NCBI GenBank assembly: GCA_051453625.1
Contig: JBOZIK010000001.1
Span: forward strand, 257,966,059-258,008,857
Origin: Welwitschia mirabilis
Taxonomy: Eukaryota; Gnetophyta; Gnetopsida; Welwitschiales
Length of the DNA stretch: 42,799 bases
Reading direction: 5' to 3'
Position numbers and translations under genes: made by a program. The notes beneath the pieces are model-generated. The model was given only the letters and a program-made list of their open reading frames with translations. It ran no database searches and was not told the origin of the DNA. Positions 11,175-21,767 of the stretch are shown here, one piece after another; position 1 is the first letter of the stretch; the number at the start of each line of letters is the position of its first letter.

Positions 11175-11192
11175 TAGCACTCCACCTAGTGT
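11175..11192 (-). other. Probable polypurine-tract region of the gypsy element
   Basis: On the minus strand ACACTAGGTGGAGTGCTA abuts the LTR start TGTTGCAATCC. Its purine-rich core AGGTGGAG next to the LTR is where plus-strand priming is expected. It is not a clean purine run, so the call depends mainly on position. Confidence 0.45.
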
Positions 11193-11630
11193 TTTGTCAA
11201 TTCCTCAATAAACAAAGAAAAAGAAGACTTTGCGATGCCAAATTATTGGGAAGGAAAATCTTAAAATCAAATAAAAATTTACATTACATGTCTAGATAAA
11301 CTAGAAATTTAAGATAAAATAAAGTCATCATCGTTACATAATTATTGATTACTAGTCTGAGGGAAATCATAAAAATAATGTGCCTGAGTATAATGATATG
11401 AAAGAAACACAACCACCTTTCCTAATTTACATTGAGCCTATATTTTGAAGTTCTACCTTAAGAATGAATGGCCTTTCAATCATCAATTCCATTTTTATAA
11501 AATGTAACATTATGATCATAAATTGTGAAAATGTCAACATGATGAAGGTAGGCTTTATAATTTTTATTAAAATAGGCTCAAACTTGAAAATAAATTATCG
11601 ATCCTGACTCAGTGATCTATAAAATATGTA
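11193..11630. other. Post-pol spacer of the gypsy element, nothing recognised
   Basis: Internal sequence between the 3' LTR and a 79-N gap (11631-11709). It has no open frame or domain. Athila/Tat elements often carry a long region between integrase and the 3' LTR, which this may be. Confidence 0.4.
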
Positions 11631-11709
11631 NNNNNNNNNNNNNNNNNNNNNNNNNNNNNNNNNNNNNNNNNNNNNNNNNNNNNNNNNNNNNNNNNNNNNN
11701 NNNNNNNNN

Positions 11710-11945
11710 GTTTTAGCCATTTTCTTAAGTTTACACTGATTCAAATTAAAGTACCTTTAAATTTTCTAACTAAGAGGAGGGTAAGAATCATGAATTATGT
11801 GATGAATTTTTCAAAACTTAAATTTTGATGTGATCTCACATGTCATGGGGATGATATAAGGCATGACATTTGTCAACAACTATTATGGCCTTGGTCATGG
11901 GAACGACAATTGGAACAATAGTTCTTTGAATGCACATGCATAAGA
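11710..11945. repeat. Segment carrying the LTR-type ATGGGGATGA motif outside the LTR
   Basis: Bases 11836-11920 (CATGTCATGGGGATGATA..., GGCATGACATTTG, GGTCATGGGAACGACA) resemble the CATGGGGATGAC blocks found three times in each LTR of this element. It lies about 660 bases inside the LTR boundary, so it is either a sequence shared by LTR and internal region or a nested fragment of a related LTR. A 553-N gap follows (11946-12498). Confidence 0.45.
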
Positions 11946-12686
11946 NNNNNNNNNNNNNNNNNNNNNNNNNNNNNNNNNNNNNNNNNNNNNNNNNNNNNNN
12001 NNNNNNNNNNNNNNNNNNNNNNNNNNNNNNNNNNNNNNNNNNNNNNNNNNNNNNNNNNNNNNNNNNNNNNNNNNNNNNNNNNNNNNNNNNNNNNNNNNNN
12101 NNNNNNNNNNNNNNNNNNNNNNNNNNNNNNNNNNNNNNNNNNNNNNNNNNNNNNNNNNNNNNNNNNNNNNNNNNNNNNNNNNNNNNNNNNNNNNNNNNNN
12201 NNNNNNNNNNNNNNNNNNNNNNNNNNNNNNNNNNNNNNNNNNNNNNNNNNNNNNNNNNNNNNNNNNNNNNNNNNNNNNNNNNNNNNNNNNNNNNNNNNNN
12301 NNNNNNNNNNNNNNNNNNNNNNNNNNNNNNNNNNNNNNNNNNNNNNNNNNNNNNNNNNNNNNNNNNNNNNNNNNNNNNNNNNNNNNNNNNNNNNNNNNNN
12401 NNNNNNNNNNNNNNNNNNNNNNNNNNNNNNNNNNNNNNNNNNNNNNNNNNNNNNNNNNNNNNNNNNNNNNNNNNNNNNNNNNNNNNNNNNNNNNNNNNCC
12501 TCCCCAAATTTTTTTTTTTTTGTGTTTTTTTTGTGAGTATTTTATTTAGAGAGGAAGGTTAAGTATCAAGAGACATCATTCTTGATGGTGAGGGAGGTGC
12601 AACCACTACCATAGGAGAAGGGATCTGTAGGTAAAAACCCGATCATAACCAACTGTTCCCTAGGTGAAGCCTCCACAGCTACCATA

Positions 12687-12899
12687 TTACACTGCTAAAA
12701 GAGAATGGACCTGAAAGCCAATTGTCCCTCTGGTGTACTTATAGTAGAACATCATGGAATTAAATACCATTTCTTTTTCTTTTGAAGGTGTTTGCACTTT
12801 CTTAATAAGGTAATTAATGAGCATCAAGGATTTATAGGTATTTAAATACCTTGAGTTTGGATAAAGAAAATTCATTACTTGTTGAACATTACAAATCAT
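12687..12899 (-). other. Unassigned open frame downstream of integrase (left copy)
   Basis: A 70-codon open frame in the post-integrase part of the gypsy element. The product contains NVQQVMNFLYPNSRYLNTYK and matches no domain I recognise. The other copy at 13410-13685 is 91 codons and nearly identical, with FYYKY here and FYCKC there, consistent with G-to-A decay in this copy. It could be a relic of a third ORF of the element or chance. Confidence 0.35.
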
Positions 12900-13409
12900 A
12901 ATAATGGAGCATTGATCATATCAAAGATGATTAAGTAGTCTGACAAATCCAAGATAAGTCAAGTTAAGAATTCATCTGGATAATAACAAATGTAAGGGAC
13001 TTCTCTTTTTTAAGGAGAGGGTCCTCTAACTCAACTATTTATATCATATTGACTGAGTAATAGAAATCATCAGGTAACTAATAATGCTTTAAATGTTATC
13101 CATTTACCTTCATTATTTCATTAATTTTTAGGTTAGAAATCTTAACTAAACCATTGAAATGCACTTTCTTANNNNNNNNNNNNNNNNNNNNNNNNNNNNN
13201 NNNNNNNNNNNNNNNNNNNNNNNNNNNNNNNNNNNNNNNNNNNNNNNNNNNNNNNNNNNNNNNNNNNNNNNCAGAGGAAGGTTAAGTATCAAGAGATATC
13301 ATTCTTGATGGTGAGGGAGGTGCAACCACTACCATAGGAGAAGGGATCTGCAGGTACAAACCCAATCATAACCAACTATTCCCTAGGTAAAGCCTCCATA
13401 GCTACCATA

Positions 13410-13685
13410 TCACACTGTTAAAAGAGAATGTACCTGAAAGCCAATTGTCCCTCTGGTGCACTTGCAGTAGAACATCATGGAATTAAATACCATTTCTTTT
13501 TCTTTTAAAGGTGTTTGCACTTTCTTAATAAGGTAATTAATGAGCATCAAGGATTTATAAGTATTTAAATACCTTGAGTTTGGATAAAGAAAATTCATTA
13601 CTTGTTGAACATTATAAATCATAATAATGGAGCATTGATCATATGAAAGATGATTAAGTAGTCTGACGAATCCAAAATAGGTCAA
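13410..13685 (-). other. Unassigned open frame downstream of integrase (right copy)
   Basis: Ninety-one codons, starting MTYFGFVRLLNHLSYDQ and ending GFQVHSLLTV, about 140 bases downstream of the integrase tail on the same strand. Some gypsy lineages carry an extra ORF here, but no similarity was recognised, so no function is proposed. See the sister copy at 12687-12899. Confidence 0.35.
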
Positions 13686-13824
13686 GTTAAGAAGTTATTT
13701 GAACAATAACAAATGGGAGGTACTTCTCTTTTTTAAGGAGAGAGTCCTTTAACTCAACTATTTCTATCATATTAATTGAGTAATAGCAATTATCAGGTGA
13801 CTAATAATGCTTTAAACATTATCT

Positions 13825-14195
13825 ATTTACCTTCATTATTTCATTATTTTTTAGGTCAGAAATCTTAACTAAACCATTGAAATGCACTTTCTCAATTAAA
13901 TATGGGAATAACCATCTAGAAGTCAGTTTGTTATGAATTAAATAAACTCTAACATTAAATAGTAGAACATACTAGCCAGGGTAAAAGTCTTTATATACAA
14001 GGTTTTTATCATGTCCATGTTAGGCTTGGGCTTTGATCACAAGTTGGTGATTGAGTGCTTAGGTTCTATTTTTATCAAGGTGATTTAATTGGTCATTCTT
14101 GAATATTTTCAGCATCAAAAACAAGGTCAAGTTGATGAACTATTTTGTAAGAATTATAGCACACATCGACTGGAAGCACACATGTTTTCCCATAG
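13825..14195 (-). pseudogene. Ty3/gypsy integrase, C-terminal part (broken)
   Basis: From 14195 the minus strand reads YGKTCVLPVDVCYNSYK, the segment that follows the integrase core in Athila/Tat pol. After a stop (near 14097) and a frame change, KDFYPG*YVLLFN..., KLTSRWLFPYLIEKV and FNGLVKISD appear. These correspond to the conserved integrase tail in which gypsy elements have VGQKVLLYNSRL, GKLxSRWxGPF and NGxVEI. One stop replaces a lysine or glutamine codon at the start of the tail. The upstream part lies across a 213-N gap, and that gap is about the size of the missing core (roughly 70 residues). Confidence 0.85.
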
Positions 14196-14408
14196 NNNNN
14201 NNNNNNNNNNNNNNNNNNNNNNNNNNNNNNNNNNNNNNNNNNNNNNNNNNNNNNNNNNNNNNNNNNNNNNNNNNNNNNNNNNNNNNNNNNNNNNNNNNNN
14301 NNNNNNNNNNNNNNNNNNNNNNNNNNNNNNNNNNNNNNNNNNNNNNNNNNNNNNNNNNNNNNNNNNNNNNNNNNNNNNNNNNNNNNNNNNNNNNNNNNNN
14401 NNNNNNNN

Positions 14409-14809
14409 GAGTTTCTTAAGGATCTTATTAATAAAGTAATATCTTAATCAAAAATTATAATCCTAGGAAATCCAAATCTTTAAAAGATGTTTGATCTAAG
14501 AAATTAACAAATAAATTTTGCATTAGAAGTCTGTGTAGGAATAGCTTTAAATTTAGATGTAAGAAGTGATACTTTCTTAGCTTTGGGATGGATATGAATA
14601 CTAATGATTAATGGCTTTTTAGGATTGTTATTGATAAAAATGTATTTCAATCCTTTTTTAATCTCCTTCAAATTCATCTCAGAGTTGACTTCTTCATGTC
14701 TATTTGGGGTTTTGTAACCATCCTTATTAAAAGTTATCTCCATGGATTTTACTTTTTCAATGTCTTGGGTTGTGATGTTTTTAAATGTTTCTTTCATTAA
14801 AGATTCCAT
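14409..14809 (-). pseudogene. Fusion frame: RT-leading linker joined to integrase core, RT and RNase H deleted
   Basis: The open frame 14809-14504 (101 codons) contains, around residues 47-70, LKEIKKGLKYIFI...PLIIS, the linker that precedes reverse transcriptase in this group. From about residue 84 it reads SKFKAIPTQTSNAKFIC, and past the stop FLRSNIFxRFGFPRIIIFD, the integrase core around its second catalytic Asp. Everything between (RT, RNase H and the integrase zinc-binding domain, about 2 kb in intact relatives) is missing at about 14560-14600 without breaking the frame. This segment ends at the 213-N gap, and the integrase continues at 14195. The element cannot have encoded an RT from this copy. 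Confidence 0.8.
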
Positions 14810-14893
14810 ATTACTATTAAGTTCACAAGGATTGATAGAGTTAAGACTACCTAAGATTGTTGAGAATTCCTTTATATCATCAAAGAGAGTTGG

Positions 14894-15350
14894 TTATTCA
14901 TGAGTGAAGGCCTTTAATTCAAGTGAATGATGAGATTCAAACATTGTTGATCTAATATCTTCACTTAGCTCATCATTTGAACCCCTTGTGTCCTTTTCTC
15001 TTGCACTAAATACTTGAACTTGAATCTTTTTATTAGCTATGTGAAGTTGCATGTTTCTAGCTCTAGTATCTATAATGCAGTGGGAAGTAGCACAAAAAGC
15101 TCTACCTAAAAGCAAGGGGTATCAACCATTGTGATTAATTTCAATAATTGTAACATCAATGGGGTAGTAAACTTCCTCTATTTGGATAACCAAATCTTTG
15201 ATAATTCTAACAAGATTTATGATGTTTAATCAGCCATTTTCAAGACAATTGTTATTGGTTCAATTTGATTTTCTAATCTAAACTTTTTACAAATATGGAG
15301 GGGCATTATGTTCACACTTATACCTATGATAATAAGGGCCTTCTTACTTT
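14894..15350 (-). pseudogene. Ty3/gypsy aspartic protease (broken)
   Basis: The minus strand first reads ALIIIGISVNIMPLHICKKF, which aligns with the family's ALIDLGASVxVMPLxICKKF. The catalytic Asp of the D-(L/S/T)-G triad is not there. It then gives DLVIQIEEVYYPIDVTIIEI, a TAG, and YPLLLGRAFCATSHCIIDTR, the flap and C-terminal region where relatives have ILGRPFLATAxxIID. The last part is an open frame of 73 codons (15115-14894). It sits between gag and the RT linker as expected. Inactive by loss of the Asp and by stops. Confidence 0.85.
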
Positions 15351-15916
15351 TTTGTTTTCTTCTAAGATTACACTAATGGTTGATACCCCTAGCTCTTTGA
15401 ATTTTGGACATTTTTACATTACCAAGTTGGCCATAGATTAGGCTAAAAACACTCTACTTGGTAATGTACATTTTTGCTTCCTCCTATAAAGGTCCTTCCA
15501 TACTTTGGCATACTTAGGTTGTCTTGAAGTATGTGACAAAAGGGTAGTATGACATTAACATCCTTTATGATTGTTTTGATATACTCATCATAAGTTGGAT
15601 TAGAGTTGAGTCTATCTAACCAAGGGGTAAGATGTTTTCTTTCTTTGTTTGGTTTTCATTCTTGTTTGTTGAAGTGGAAGTGGAAGAAAACTGTGTTTCA
15701 CCAAGGATTTCTACTTCTTCATCCTTTTTTCGTTTAATGTTATCACTTGTAGATGGTTCTTTAGGTAAAGTAGTAGTGCCTTTTTAAGTAACTATTTTCC
15801 AATCTTTCTTCACATCGTTGGGATTAGGAAATGTATTAGAAACTAATGTGCCTTGTGGTCTTTGGTTGGCTAACATAATTTGTTACATAATACCAGTAAA
15901 ATCTTGTATACTTTTC
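15351..15916 (-). pseudogene. gag-protease linker of the gypsy element (broken)
   Basis: Fragments such as PKYAKVWKDLYRRKQK (about 15470-15520) resemble the segment before the protease in Athila/Tat elements (PxYAKFxKDLLxxK). Stops and frame changes are frequent. No separate gene is indicated. Confidence 0.55.
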
Positions 15917-16334
15917 TGAGTTTGCTCAATAATCTTATGTGTTTGTTTATGAATGCTTCTTATTTTGTCATAGCTTCCTTAATGAGATCCTCCTTGTATT
16001 GATTGCATCCTCTATATCTTAGGTTGTATGGTTGTTTGAAGGAGGGTTTATACTCAGGTTTGAAGGAAGGACCTCATTGATGGTAAGACTTCTTCTCATT
16101 ATGGTAAGGTCCTTTATAGTAATTTGGGTCTGGTTGATTGGCATAACAGACTTCTTCCCTCACTACTTTCTTCACAGTTGGCCAAAATGGGCATTCAATG
16201 ACTACATAATTTTCTTCACATAATTCACAAGTAGGAGTTAGTGATGTATGGGATTTTCCTAATTTTAACTCTTAGATTACTTTAACCATTCTCCTTACTA
16301 GTGGACTATCACTGTCACTATTGTCTTCTTCTTC
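15917..16334 (-). pseudogene. gag C-terminal part with degenerate zinc knuckle (copy 1)
   Basis: Around 16190-16235 the minus strand gives CELCEENYVVIECPFWP, a gag zinc knuckle in which the His of C-x2-C-x3-H-x4-C is Tyr. It is followed by VKKVVREEVCYANQPDPNYY and a Pro/Tyr/Lys-rich tail. This is one of two assembled versions of the region; the other begins at 16435. Confidence 0.75.
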
Positions 16335-16434
16335 NNNNNNNNNNNNNNNNNNNNNNNNNNNNNNNNNNNNNNNNNNNNNNNNNNNNNNNNNNNNNNNNNN
16401 NNNNNNNNNNNNNNNNNNNNNNNNNNNNNNNNNN

Positions 16435-16966
16435 GGGTTTACTCAATACTCTTATTTATTTGTTTGTGGATGCTTCTTATCTTTATCATAGCTTCCTTAA
16501 TTAAATCCTGCTTGTATTAATTATATCCTCCATATCTTGGATTATATGGTTGTTTAAGAATGATTTATACTCAAGTTTGAAAGAAGGACTTGATTGATGA
16601 TAAGGATTTTTCTCATTATGATAAGGTCCTTTTTAGTGATTAGGGTCTAATTTATTGCCATAGCACACTTCTTCCCTCACTACTTCCTTCATGATTGGCC
16701 AAAATAGGCATTCAGTGACNNNNNNNNNNNNNNNNNNNNNNNNNNNNNNNNNNNNNNNNNNNNNNNNNNNNNNNNNNNNNNNNNNNNNNNNNNNNNNNNN
16801 NNNNNNNNNNNNNNNNNNNTTCAGTGACTAAGTGGTTTTCTTTACATAATTCACAAGTAGGAGTTGATGTGATGTGGCCTTTTGCTAATTTCACCTCTTG
16901 GATTTCTTCCATCATTCTCCTTATAAGTGAGCTGTCCTTGTCACTACTACCTTCATCTTCATACAT
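16435..16966 (-). pseudogene. gag C-terminal part (copy 2, split by a 100-N gap at 16720-16819)
   Basis: This repeats 15917-16334 with greater divergence than the other gap pairs. Here the zinc knuckle is intact (CELCKENHLVTEC, near 16820-16865) and is preceded by an acidic and serine-rich stretch (YEDEGSSDKDSSLIRRMMEE) that starts an 84-codon frame at 16966. The contigs on either side of the second gap share only about nine bases. If the two copies are haplotypes, the pair shows His in one and Tyr in the other. Confidence 0.75.
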
Positions 16967-17993
16967 GATTTATTTTTATTTGCCTCTTAATGTTTAATAT
17001 GATGAATTTCTCTTAAGGATTACTTGAGAGTTTTCTTTTCTCTAGGCTTAGGCCATGCTTGACTAAGTTCAACTAAGTCTTATTAATGTTGCCATGCTTC
17101 ATCAGTTATTTTGTTACACTAATGAGGCCATTATAAAAATGGTAAATTAGCTCTTCTTATTGAAATTCATCTATGGGGTTGGCTGAAACTAAAATTAGGA
17201 ATCTTTTCCAAGATGGATCATAATCCTCATTTGTCTTTTTTTAAAAATTTTTTACCTCATGATGTCTTTGTCTTAAAGTGTTTCTACTAAGGAATTATTT
17301 AATGAAATTTTCTTTGATATCCTTCTAAGTTTTGAGACTTTTTTGGGATAAGGTTTGAATCCAATTCTTTTCTTTTCCATTTAATGTATAAGGGAACACT
17401 ATCATGTAATTTCTATCAGTTATAAATTTCTTTTCATTACATATGAGTGTTAATTATTCAATTGTAGAAATGTATTCATAGGGATCTTCATGAGTTTCTC
17501 CACAAAAATAGGGATAGGCATTAAGATTTTTAATTTCTATATCATTCCCAATGGGAAGATCAAAAGGATTATGAGTTTCTCTAAGTTTTGATCCATATTT
17601 ATCCTTAAGAGTTGGTTGGGAACCACTAGAAATTGTAGACATTATGGGAGTTGTAGGATTCTGATTTACAAGTTTACTATTCAAAGAATGCAAAGTTAAA
17701 AATTTATTTATAGAATAATTTAAATTAAGCCTAGAAGGACTTGTAACAGAAGAGGTGACTTTTGTTTTGAGAGGAAACTTAAAACTTCTAGAAGATGAAT
17801 CAATAGAAAATGAAAATATTTCAGAATGTAAATTACAATCTTCTAGTAAATCTGATTTATCAAATTTAGAAATAAAAATTTGCTTACCTCTAGTACTTGA
17901 ATTATAAATTTGAACACCTTCTTGAATTTCCTCTTTTAAAAATTGCTTTTCATGTTGAAAACATACCTTTTTCTCTTCAGATTTTGATGGCAT
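16967..17993 (-). pseudogene. Ty3/gypsy gag, N-terminal and capsid region
   Basis: A 179-codon open frame (17993-17454) starts MPSKSEEKKV, continues through a Ser/Thr-rich stretch and ends PYFCGETHEDPYEYISTIE, where Athila/Tat gag has F-x-G-x-x-x-EDPxxH at the start of capsid. Past the stop the frame continues in pieces (ITDRNYMIVFPYTLNGKEKNW, like the family's RLFPFSLxxxAKxWL). The start is uncertain because a 536-N gap begins 13 bases upstream. This is the longest open stretch in the element. Confidence 0.8.
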
Positions 17994-18542
17994 TCCCTTG
18001 CTTAACNNNNNNNNNNNNNNNNNNNNNNNNNNNNNNNNNNNNNNNNNNNNNNNNNNNNNNNNNNNNNNNNNNNNNNNNNNNNNNNNNNNNNNNNNNNNNN
18101 NNNNNNNNNNNNNNNNNNNNNNNNNNNNNNNNNNNNNNNNNNNNNNNNNNNNNNNNNNNNNNNNNNNNNNNNNNNNNNNNNNNNNNNNNNNNNNNNNNNN
18201 NNNNNNNNNNNNNNNNNNNNNNNNNNNNNNNNNNNNNNNNNNNNNNNNNNNNNNNNNNNNNNNNNNNNNNNNNNNNNNNNNNNNNNNNNNNNNNNNNNNN
18301 NNNNNNNNNNNNNNNNNNNNNNNNNNNNNNNNNNNNNNNNNNNNNNNNNNNNNNNNNNNNNNNNNNNNNNNNNNNNNNNNNNNNNNNNNNNNNNNNNNNN
18401 NNNNNNNNNNNNNNNNNNNNNNNNNNNNNNNNNNNNNNNNNNNNNNNNNNNNNNNNNNNNNNNNNNNNNNNNNNNNNNNNNNNNNNNNNNNNNNNNNNNN
18501 NNNNNNNNNNNNNNNNNNNNNNNNNNNNNNNNNNNNNNNNNN

Positions 18543-19676
18543 GCACTTTAAAAGTAATCAAATGCTTGAAATAATAAAATTACAACTAGGCTTAGTATAG
18601 GATGATTTAACCAATGAATGTCATAATTTGAAGAGTATAAGGCAATAATCTAATCAAGCACATAGATAAGAAAGAATACACTTTTAATTACAATCCAATT
18701 TTTTGATCAATTTTGTGCTTTTGTATATAAAAAGGGAAATTGATAATGCAACTATTCTAATGTGCAATGCAAAAATTAAAGAGAGATGAAATGCAAGCCT
18801 ATGGTAATCAAATTTCTGAGCTGTTATCACCCAACTCAATCCTCATGAGTTGTGTCTAATTCAGTATTAATCTAAAAAAATAACATTAATTAAACTTCGA
18901 CATAAACCATAAGAGAAATCATAAGATTTAAAAAAGAAAGACATTTTATTAATTTAATTGAATGTCTTATAATACCTCAGTAAGGTAGTGACTCCTCAAT
19001 GTTAGAAGCATAGCCTAATCACTAAGAATAATCTCTCCTATGCTGAAATGAACACTTGACTCCTTAGATTCCTTTGTTACCAATCCTCTAATGCTAAAAG
19101 ATGCCTAAATGATGCTAAATAAGGGGTTTTTATAGCTTTCCTTATGGGTTGGGGATGTCGGTATAGGTAAAGAGGCATTATTAGGTATAAACTAGACCTT
19201 AATTGTATTGGTTAAGAATAAGTTATGGCACTATCATGTTTATATCATCATGGGGATGACATGTAACATGACATCCTTTCATCATCTAATCATAGCCTAC
19301 CATGTCAGAAACATGTTGGAATGTGAATTTGAAAATTAATGGATGTGTCATCTCTGTATTATGGAGATGACACACATCATGAAATCCATGTTAGTAAGCC
19401 ATGTCACCCTCATCAAGTTGGCATAAGCCTACCTCCTTTGAATGCCTTTATCCATGTGGTCATGTCCTAGGTCATGGGGATGATAGAGGGGATAACTATT
19501 ATTTTGTTGGTCTTTTTCTCCNNNNNNNNNNNNNNNNNNNNNNNNNNNNNNNNNNNNNNNNNNNNNNNNNNNNNNNNNNNNNNNNNNNNNNNNTGAAAAT
19601 GACTAAATTGAGTTCCTGTTCCCTGCAAAACATCACCAATTACACCATTAAAACATGATAATTTGGGATCACAACA
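18543..19676 (-). repeat. 5' LTR of the gypsy element (right copy)
   Basis: Matches 9308-11174 from GCACTTTAAAAGTAATC to ..GGGATCACAACA. Its inner boundary and the PBS lie in the 536-N gap, and another 72-N gap (19522-19593) stands where the left copy has about 110 bases. The GGGGTTTTTATAG stretch near 19123-19135 and CATGGGGATGAC blocks near 19250, 19365 and 19475 are shared with the left copy. The outer flank is ATGCTTATAG. Confidence 0.82.
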
Positions 19677-19960
19677 ATGCTTATAGAGTGGTAAGTATAC
19701 TAATATAATGAGCTAATATAGCAACTTCATGAACAAATGTGGCCATTAGAGGTTATCTAATAGATCCATTAGCAATGATAGCCACATTATTTGTATAGAA
19801 GAAAGAGATCTTATCAAGAAAACTACATTCTGTTGATTCATTTCTTAATGTATAAGAGTGATATCAATTTATTAAACAGGTTATGTTTATTATTACTAAT
19901 TAAGTTGGTATTGATTTTAACTTAGTTATTCAGCATTCATGGATGTTTGTTCCCTTGTAG

Positions 19961-20540
<580 letters not shown>

Positions 20541-20789
20541 CTTATGTAGTTGTCTAATTTAGAATGATGATTTGGTGTTTTTGGGGTTTAGTTTCCTTCT
20601 GTTTTTATCATAGTGAGGTGAAATAAGTCCTTTTGACATGCAAATTCTATAAACATTCAGTATGTTTTCATATATCATGAGTTGAGAACAAACTCCATGT
20701 GGTCCCTAAATCTGTATGTTGGGAACTACTTTTATATCCTCTACCATTTACACACATATTTAAGCACATAATGCTAGCATTTCTTTTGC

Positions 20790-21500
20790 CATTATTTGAT
20801 CTCTTATGATGATATCCTTATGTGTTAAATTTATTTCACTATTAACATATTCCATCCAAAACTTCATAGGTAGTACTGGCATGTAAATCTAGACTATGAC
20901 CCATTATTTTTGTTGGGGTTTTTCTATCTATTCTTTTTGTGCTAATAAATAGCTTGGATACCATTTTTCCATCTTCATTATAAGATATCCTTTTCTTCAA
21001 GCTTCCATGACCTTTAACAAATTCTAGTCTTTCTCATTAGGAACAATAAAGAAATATCCATTACCTCTTATTAGCATTAGTTCAACCATCATACGTGACC
21101 ATGCCTTAATTACCCAGGCTTGCATTTCCTTCCATGCTAAATCTCTACCATTGAAGGCTTCCATAAGGATAAAATAGAATTTATTCTTCTATATTTGAGG
21201 ACCTTTTTTTAAGATCTATATTTAAAATATCACTTATTTATGGGTTTTTATGAGATCAATGCCCTTCTAGATGTTTATTTCATCCTATTGGAATCAAGGT
21301 ATTTATTGCAATTTGGACTCCCCCCTTCCCTCCCAATCTTCTCCTCCCGGTGACCCAGGTCTTGGCATTGGGGTGCTTTTGCCATAGCCTGAGAGCCTTC
21401 TTTCTATACTAATATTTCCATAACAACTAGAAGTATTTTTGGGATGGATCATCCCACTATACTTCTTTAAAAATTGAGATATTAGTATTGATTTGTAGCC
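20790..21500 (-). pseudogene. LINE ORF1-like DUF4283 relic
   Basis: The minus strand gives DLAWKEMQAWVIKAW, GNGYFFIVPNEKD, LIMKMEKWYPSYL and, past stops, MPVLPMKFWMEY. The order and spacing resemble DUF4283, the RNA-binding-like domain of plant L1 ORF1 and related genes (GYFLFEF..., LxLxKWxP..., VWVRxxGLPLxFW). Upstream, a 66-codon frame (21503-21303) has RRLSGYGKSTPMPRPGSPGG in a locally GC-rich patch. No RT or endonuclease follows, so it is an isolated fragment. Moderate confidence only. Confidence 0.5.
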
Positions 21501-21767
21501 CACTGCACTTTCTCTGTAATGCCTACTTTCATTCCCAGTTTTTAAAATTTCTAAGAGGGATGCTCTTAGAAAAATATCCTTTCATAAAAATAGTTGCAGA
21601 ACAGTCACAGATTCATAGCACTCATTATTCATTTGCTTATTTTAGGATTACTATTCTTTCTATTTTGGATCTGGACTTTCCTGAATTACATTTTTTGAGA
21701 AATATTGAAGCTATCTTATTTATTGCTCAAGTACCTTGTATTTACTTAAGTCTTCATTTTTTATTAG
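21501..21767. other. AT-rich DNA, no gene recognised
   Basis: A 116-codon open frame (21488-21838, plus) is rich in Phe, Leu and Ile because of T-rich DNA. It matches nothing known and runs into a repeat. Confidence 0.3.

Larger units (their letters stand above)
12550..13894. repeat. Gap-flanking direct duplication 7 (12550-13171 / gap / 13273-13894)
   Basis: Two copies of 622 bases flank a 100-N gap (13172-13271), with mostly transitions between them and virtually no indels. The unit runs from a run of T and AGAGGAAGG to the integrase tail (CTTTCTTA/CTTTCTCA). It looks like one locus assembled twice. Confidence 0.92.
9308..19676 (-). mobile_element. Decayed Ty3/gypsy LTR retrotransposon (Athila/Tat-like), minus strand
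   Basis: Two direct repeats bracket a minus-strand coding core in the order gag, protease, integrase, as expected for Ty3/gypsy. The right copy (18543-19676) is the 5' LTR and the left copy (9308-11174) the 3' LTR. The zinc-knuckle spacing C-x2-C-x3-H-x4-C, a protease ending with LLLGRAFCATS, and integrase segments such as AIPTxTSNAK and YGKTCVLPV resemble the non-chromovirus Athila/Tat group; that lineage call is inference. Reverse transcriptase and RNase H are absent. Numerous stops make it inactive. Its PBS and one LTR boundary are hidden in the 536-N gap at 18007-18542. Confidence 0.85.

Noticed and set aside
11836-12562. Apparent open frames of over 200 codons on both strands
   Set aside because: More than 500 of the bases are N; no residues outside the gap match a protein.
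17897-18600. Apparent open frames over the 536-N gap
   Set aside because: Artefact of N; the flanks are gag (minus) and LTR.
21371-21400. Possible TPP riboswitch near the THIC relic (TTGGGGTGCTTTTGCC...CCTGAGAG)
   Set aside because: Plant THIC has such a riboswitch in its 3' region and the first half resembles it (GGGGTGC, CTGAGA), but the second conserved half (ACCTGATxxGGxTAATxCC) is absent and the stretch overlaps a GC-rich minus-strand relic frame.
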